Source: Brasenia schreberi
Taxonomy: Eukaryota; Streptophyta; Magnoliopsida; Nymphaeales; Cabombaceae
Assembly (NCBI GenBank): GCA_036023115.1
Contig: JAYKKT010000061.1
Location: 11,316,501-11,380,500, forward strand
Length of the DNA: 64,000 bases
Direction of reading: 5' to 3'
Position numbers and translations under genes: made by a program. Below are positions 60,101-64,000 of the stretch, in pieces (positions within the stretch are counted from its first letter, which is position 1; each line of letters begins with the position of its first letter). The notes beneath the pieces were generated by a model. That model was not told where the DNA came from and made no database searches. It worked only from the letters and a program-made list of their open reading frames with translations.

Positions 60101-60418
60101 TCACTACATTCGGGCGGCAATGTAGCGGGACTAACTTCTTTACCCACACCCGTCCATGATGTGGGAACCCTCTCTGCAATTGATTCACTACATTCGGGCG
60201 AAAATGTAGTGGCCCTTGCTTACTTCTTACTGCATTCGGGCTCTGCAGCACGTCGCTAGGCGAGAACGCCCCAAAGCAATGCTCATAATTTTTGTAATCC
60301 ATGTTGTAGAAATCCGACGAAGTTTTACGCTGGCTGTCGGAAGCCTAACACAACCCTCCTCCTTTATCCGGGCTTGGGACCGGCAATGCAAGGGTGATCC
60401 CTTACATGGGCTGAGTTA
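57143..60418 (-). mobile_element. RTE-clade LINE, near full-length and youngest copy (copy A)
   Basis: On the minus strand it runs from the 5' module (TAACTCAGCCCATGTAAGGG, ending at 60418) through one EN-RT ORF to a short 3' UTR (ATCCATGTAGCCGACCCC, near 57180) and a (TTG)n tail at 57143. Both sides are TA microsatellite, so the target-site duplication cannot be read. It has no ORF1, a single EN-RT frame, and a tail of short repeats and not plain poly(A): the hallmarks of the RTE clade. Compared with the other copies in the window it is the least damaged. Confidence 0.93.
57172..60302 (-). pseudogene. EN-RT ORF of copy A (two nonsense codons, one frameshift)
   Basis: The frame opens at ATG 60302. 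Residues 1-90 are an N-terminal extension with two ~26-residue repeats (GPLHFRPNVV..QRG and VPLHCRPNVV..QRG). The APE-type endonuclease starts RIGSWNIGTLSGKL (N at ~100), with HILCLQERKW (catalytic Glu region ~127), GGDLNGHVG and SQTQIDYF. RT begins after residue ~540, with [31 protein letters not shown] and the catalytic FADDIVLVEE. The C terminus has [13 protein letters not shown] and RGRPQKYW. Breaks: a TAG at 58500-58502 after NEI, a one-base loss near 58043 just before the 'SPY' block, and a TAG near 57547-57549. The catalytic residues themselves are present. It is dead as it stands but very recently so. Confidence 0.9.
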
Positions 60419-60806
60419 TATATATATATATATATATTTGCACGTCGATCCCTTAATCAAGAGAGCTGTTGCTCTTTGTGCCTTTACTATTTGATTATAG
60501 ATAAGCGGAAGATGATACAGCTCTTGATAAATTCAGAAATGTACTGATCATGCTGAGATCTTAGATTTGTATAACTAAGAAATGTAATGATGGCCCCCCC
60601 ATGGTCAACTGAAGGTTGCTTAGTGCAGGTAGTTATGTAACCCAAGTGGGGGACACACTTGTGGGGTTATCTAGTCTCGGGCAGTGTAATAAAGGTAGGC
60701 TTTAATAAGCAAAATAAACCGTCGTGTAAAATATCGCGAGAAATCCAGGTTCCCCAAAATTGAAAAGCAATTATGAGGTATGAGTGAAGAATATCAATGG
60801 TATGCA
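60419..60806. other. TA run, SINE B fragment and unidentified DNA
   Basis: (TA)n at 60417-60437, then TTGCACGTCGATCCC and GAGAGCTGTTGCTC resembling the end of family B. The rest is not recognised. Confidence 0.4.
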
Positions 60807-60818
60807 GGATCCAATCAC

Positions 60819-60867
<49 letters not shown>
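60807..60867. repeat. GGATCCAATCAC flank with (TA)n(GA)n microsatellite
   Basis: GGATCCAATCACTATATA at 60807 leads into (TA)n to 60836 and (GA)n to 60866, sharing its left flank with 53519. Confidence 0.95.
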
Positions 60868-60868
<1 letters not shown>

Positions 60869-62400
60869 TTACTGTGCTTTTGTGCATTGCATGTTTAAGG
60901 GAGAAAGTTGTGGCTTTAGTGAAGAACGTGGAAAGCAATGTTATGCATATGAAGTGCTTTTGGGAAATGGACAGCTTTGGTGCAGGTATTAATGTGGACA
61001 TTCCTTTATTTTCTGCCTCGATCCATGAATTTTTTTATGTTTAACTCAGTGCTAACCTTGGTCAAGGCTTCCAAAGGCACTGCAACAAAACTTTCAGGCT
61101 TCTCGAGAGATGAGACGAGACGAGACGAGGGGCAAGTGGTCATGCATGCATGGCTTTTATATTATGAACTGAGCAAGTTGATGCCAACCCAGTGGCTTGG
61201 GCTGGTAGACGAGCTGAACGAACCGAACAGCCCTAGCGTGTTAACCGACTCGTTTCTTAGACCAACGAGCTGAGTTAACCGCTAGCTGAACAACCTTTGT
61301 TCGAACATGTTCACGCTAGACAAAGGCGGTCATGACATTGCCTCCGCCACTGGCGACGGGTCATCATCCTTTTACGGCTGAGCTGAAACAGGTTGTGAGA
61401 GATTTCCTAGAGTCTTGCTTTGTGAAAATGTTGAAAGAAAACGATCCTTTAATTACCTTAATATATTTACCTTACCTTGGGGGTATGGGTTAGGTTAGAA
61501 ATTGAAAAATATCATTAACCAGCTTTCATGAGCTAAACTGAGATAAACTTACCACGATTCATGTTCAGTTCATATAGCCAGAACCGCCGGTTCTGGTTTG
61601 CCAGGAACCAGCATCGGGCCGGTTCCGGTTTAGGTTCTAAACCGTCTGGAACAAAAATAAGTATTTAAAAAAAATGAATTGTGATAAAAAATATTAAAAA
61701 TTATGAAAATCTACACCAACAGTAATGACACACTAGAGCACCCCGCCATTGAGATGTGTTTAACAAGCTAGGAATGCAAAGGGTTCAAATACACTTAGAG
61801 TGAGAAGTTTAGGGGACCCAACTTGTTATAAACGATAACCACACACAATTGGATTCAGTCAGAGACATGAAAGTCCAAATCCATATCCGAAGAAATGGAC
61901 TTGTTTCGGATCTGGATATCAAATATGTCCAGATATTTCGGATACCCATTACATGCATCCACATCTGTAAAATCTGAATCTGAATTACCAATCTATCTGA
62001 ACCTGGGGGTAACTAACCAATTAGAAGAGAAACTCTTGGTTGGATATGGATCTTGGATCGGGTTTACGTACTACGAACCCAGAACATTTCCGCATGTACA
62101 TCTCAGAAGATGGCTCATCTTTTGTCTCAAGAAGGAACAAGTACTTGGTTCAATCTATGAATTTAACTTGCTTGATTTCCTTAAAGTTTTTTTTGTAGGA
62201 AAATAGTGAACTAATTTTAACCCAAGTTTCTTGCAATACAGATTACGGATTATGCAGCAACCCAAAAATTAAATAATGAATTAATGATCGATGGAGGAAA
62301 TATTGTGATATGTTCAAAATACCATTTTGTTCTCGAGCATGTTAAGAAATGTATCAAAATTCATTATAAAAGATTCGACAAGTTTTATGCTGGCTGGACT
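60868..62400. other. Intergenic DNA with GGTTCC-rich element
   Basis: GGTTC/GAACC words cluster at 61575-61650. A tRNA-like inverted segment follows at 61725-61800 ('caacagtaatgacacactagagcacc', 'gggttcaaatac'), again joining the two motifs. 'gagctgaacgaaccgaac' at 61210 belongs to the dispersed GAGCTGAAC-type words. No gene recognised. Confidence 0.45.
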
Positions 62401-62429
62401 CTCCTCGTGTATATCATATTAGATACATG

Positions 62430-62530
62430 GAGAAGCCGAACACACACATAAACACATGCACGCCTCTAGGCATCAAATCAGTTCAGCATGAGAGTCGAGA
62501 GTCCTACCGTTGAGCTAACGCTATGGGTGC
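62430..62530 (-). repeat. SINE-like repeat, family A (degraded)
   Basis: GGAGAAGCCGAACACACAC, 'gcatgagagtcgagagtcctaccgttgagctaacgct' on the plus strand. The reverse complement starts AGCGTTAGCTCAACGGTAGG, a strong box A. Box B is damaged. Confidence 0.55.
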
Positions 62531-62639
62531 ATAGATGACAGGTGGCGTTATCTTGTTCCTTTGTACATTGTGCATGATATCAATGTTCACATAATTAGTT
62601 GGCCCTTTTTTTTTTACAAGAGAATGTCAAAACCTATGT

Positions 62640-62755
62640 TGGCCTTTTTTTTTTTTTTAACAAGAGAAGGCCAAAACCTAATACATGCACTCGTGAGAGT
62701 CGAACTCTCCACCAGCAGCAATGACACAAGAGAGCCCTGAGCTAACGCTCGCCAT
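62640..62755 (-). repeat. SINE, family A
   Basis: The T run at 62648-62658 followed by AACAAGAGAAGGCCAAAACC is the inverted tail. GAGAGTCGAACTCTCC is the inverted box B, and CTGAGCTAACGCTC the inverted box A. Confidence 0.65.
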
Positions 62756-62927
62756 CTGGGTGATGTTATTTAATTGACATAAAATGCCAAAAACAACTTT
62801 CAAAATTTCATATAAAAAGAAAAACCATTTGAAGTTGAGGGCAATTTCAGGCTGCCATCTTTTGACAGTGTAACACTCGTAGAGAACGATTCTATGAAGG
62901 CGCAGCCGTGCAATGGATGGGCTTTCC

Positions 62928-63050
62928 TTTTCTTTTTTTGTTACAAGAGGAGGCCGAAGCCTAACACACATGCACTTTGAAGGAGTCAAACTGCCACCAC
63001 CAGCAATGATGGTAAAGCGTTCTACCATTGAGGTAATGCTCTTGGTGCAG
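62928..63050 (-). repeat. SINE, family A
   Basis: TTTTTTTGTTACAAGAGGAG and GCCGAAGCCTAACAC form the inverted tail. AAGGAGTCAAACTGCC is a mutated inverted box B, and TTCTACCATTGAGGTAATGC the inverted box A. It is the third family A copy within 650 bp, all in the same orientation. Confidence 0.65.
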
Positions 63051-63119
63051 TGGGATGGGCTTTTAAAAGATAAGAAACGTGACCCAAGAGAACATCCAAT
63101 TATCTCATCGTGGTGAAGT

Positions 63120-63714
63120 TGTTGATGGCTTCTCTTGTTGGCGAATCTACGATCTTCCGACGATCCTGCCTCTGAAATGTGTCTGCTGGAGGTACCTGTT
63201 CACCTATCTTTGTGCAACGGATTTTTGAGGTTCCCACACAGGGGTTTCCAAGGGAGAGGTTCACAAATCTTTTTCTCTATAATTTTTCATGTATCATTCT
63301 GACCTATATTGGTTGCTTTTATAAGCAGCCCGCTCCCCCCTCATCCCGAATATCTCTCCTGTGGTTTCCCTCGTCTGGAACGTTAATTGGGATGTTACCG
63401 AAAATCTCGATAATGTCCACCGTTACGATCAGCCTTATCTGTGCCAGGTAACGGACTGGATGACCAGTCTAGCTATTACCTGAGCCAAGAATGGCCAGAC
63501 TTTATCATCTCCCATTTGGCCATTCGAGCCAAGTATACAGACGTATTGGTTTCCTTCCACTCTTACAGGGTTTCACCTAGTACTGTCTTTTCACGACTGC
63601 TATTACAGTCATTATCCGTTGTGTGGTTATTTCCCTCCACAACAATTTATCCGTTGTATGGTTGTTTATCTATACAACACTTTTATCCGTTGTGTAGTTA
63701 TTTCCTATACAACA
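63120..63714 (-). mobile_element. LTR (3' LTR in sense) of a Ty1/copia element
   Basis: On the plus strand the segment begins TGTTG at 63120 and ends CAACA at 63714, a standard inverted LTR terminus. It lies just past the stop codon of the copia RNase H frame, as expected for the 3' LTR of a minus-strand element. A TATA-like GCTTATAAAAGC (minus strand, 63325-63314) fits the LTR promoter. Near its start in sense it has three ~35-bp imperfect repeats (63605-63714), each ending ACAACGGATAA. The exact ends are inferred. Confidence 0.65.
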
Positions 63715-63715
63715 A

Positions 63716-64000
63716 TCAAACATACCTCAAACCTATGTTAGTAACATGTTTTGAGAAGAGATCCTCTATTATGCCTTTTGTTAAGGGGTCTGCCAACATA
63801 TCTTTTGTTGTCATGTATGAGATGTATATTTCCTTTCTCATAACCATATCATGAACATAGTGATATTTTACCATTATATGCTTGCTTTTCGAGCAATCAG
63901 CTCCACTCTTGATAAGAGTAATTGCTGCATTGTTATCAAAGTAAATAATAATTGGCTCGTCTGTTATTTCCAACTTCAAATCTCGTATGAAGCGGCTTAT
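63716..64000 (-). CDS. C-terminal RNase H end of a copia polyprotein (partial)
   Basis: The frame is open from the window edge (64000) to its stop at 63716-63718, 94 residues without interruption. It reads as the Ty1/copia RNase H: IYFDNNAAI (catalytic Asp), SKHIMVKYHYV and MLADPLTKG, the standard order of the family's last domain. The rest of the pol gene lies beyond the window. The open frame and intact motifs suggest a fairly young element, but completeness cannot be judged from this end. Confidence 0.9.
   Translation of the reverse strand: MSRFIRDLKLEITDEPIIIYFDNNAAITLIKSGADCSKSKHIMVKYHYVHDMVMRKEIYISYMTTKDMLADPLTKGIIEDLFSKHVTNIGLRYV

Noticed and set aside
60303..60418. HDV-like ribozyme fold in the RTE 5' module
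   Set aside because: I tried to place the P1, P2, P3 and P4 helices in the required nested order. The segment between the P1 strands is too short, so only simple hairpins are supported.

Overview
The window is nuclear DNA of a flowering plant. The evidence is spliced genes with GT-AG introns, plant-specific protein families, a plant RTE-clade retrotransposon family, a Ty1/copia element, tRNA-derived SINE-like repeats, TIR-bearing MITE-like repeats and abundant TA/GA/CA microsatellites in AT-rich intergenic DNA. I cannot name the species.

I can support three host protein genes. (1) An hnRNP1/DAZAP1-like RNA-binding protein with two RRMs and a Gly/Ser/Tyr-rich tail lies on + (CDS about 2119-4056). 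Its 5' leader is long and spliced, carries a 280-bp tandem duplication that copies a splice donor, and has an overlapping uORF. (2) A plant-and-fungi atypical dual-specificity phosphatase (PFA-DSP, about 204 aa, catalytic HCKRGKHR) lies on - in five exons (16575 down to 9010). One intron is 6.7 kb and is filled with retrotransposons and a minisatellite. (3) An intronless, GC-rich ARM-repeat protein gene (571 aa) lies on + at 49800-51515.

Most of the rest is mobile DNA. One RTE-clade non-LTR family (APE endonuclease plus reverse transcriptase, (TTG)n 3' tail) dominates. There is a nearly full-length recent copy on - at 57143-60418, with two nonsense changes and one frameshift. A - strand copy at 43007-49290 has a full-length + strand copy nested inside it, and the outer copy keeps a 16-bp target-site duplication. 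A mosaic of fragments sits at 10.7-14.3 kb in the phosphatase intron, and decayed tails lie at 18.5 and 36.7 kb. Short derivatives made only of the element's first ~120 bp, with or without its last ~80 bp, look like non-autonomous passengers. The right edge carries the 3' end of a - strand copia element: the RNase H end plus a ~595-bp LTR.

Between these lie two tRNA-derived SINE-like families, a ~220-bp MITE-like family in four copies, a dispersed GGTTCCGGTT-rich element that also carries tRNA-like boxes, a plastid trnL-CAA fragment, and compound (CT)n(TA)n(GA)n microsatellites that recur in the same flanks. No rRNA gene, functional nuclear tRNA gene or CRISPR array was seen. The three genes show no sign of acting in one pathway; they are ordinary dispersed plant genes separated by transposon-rich DNA.
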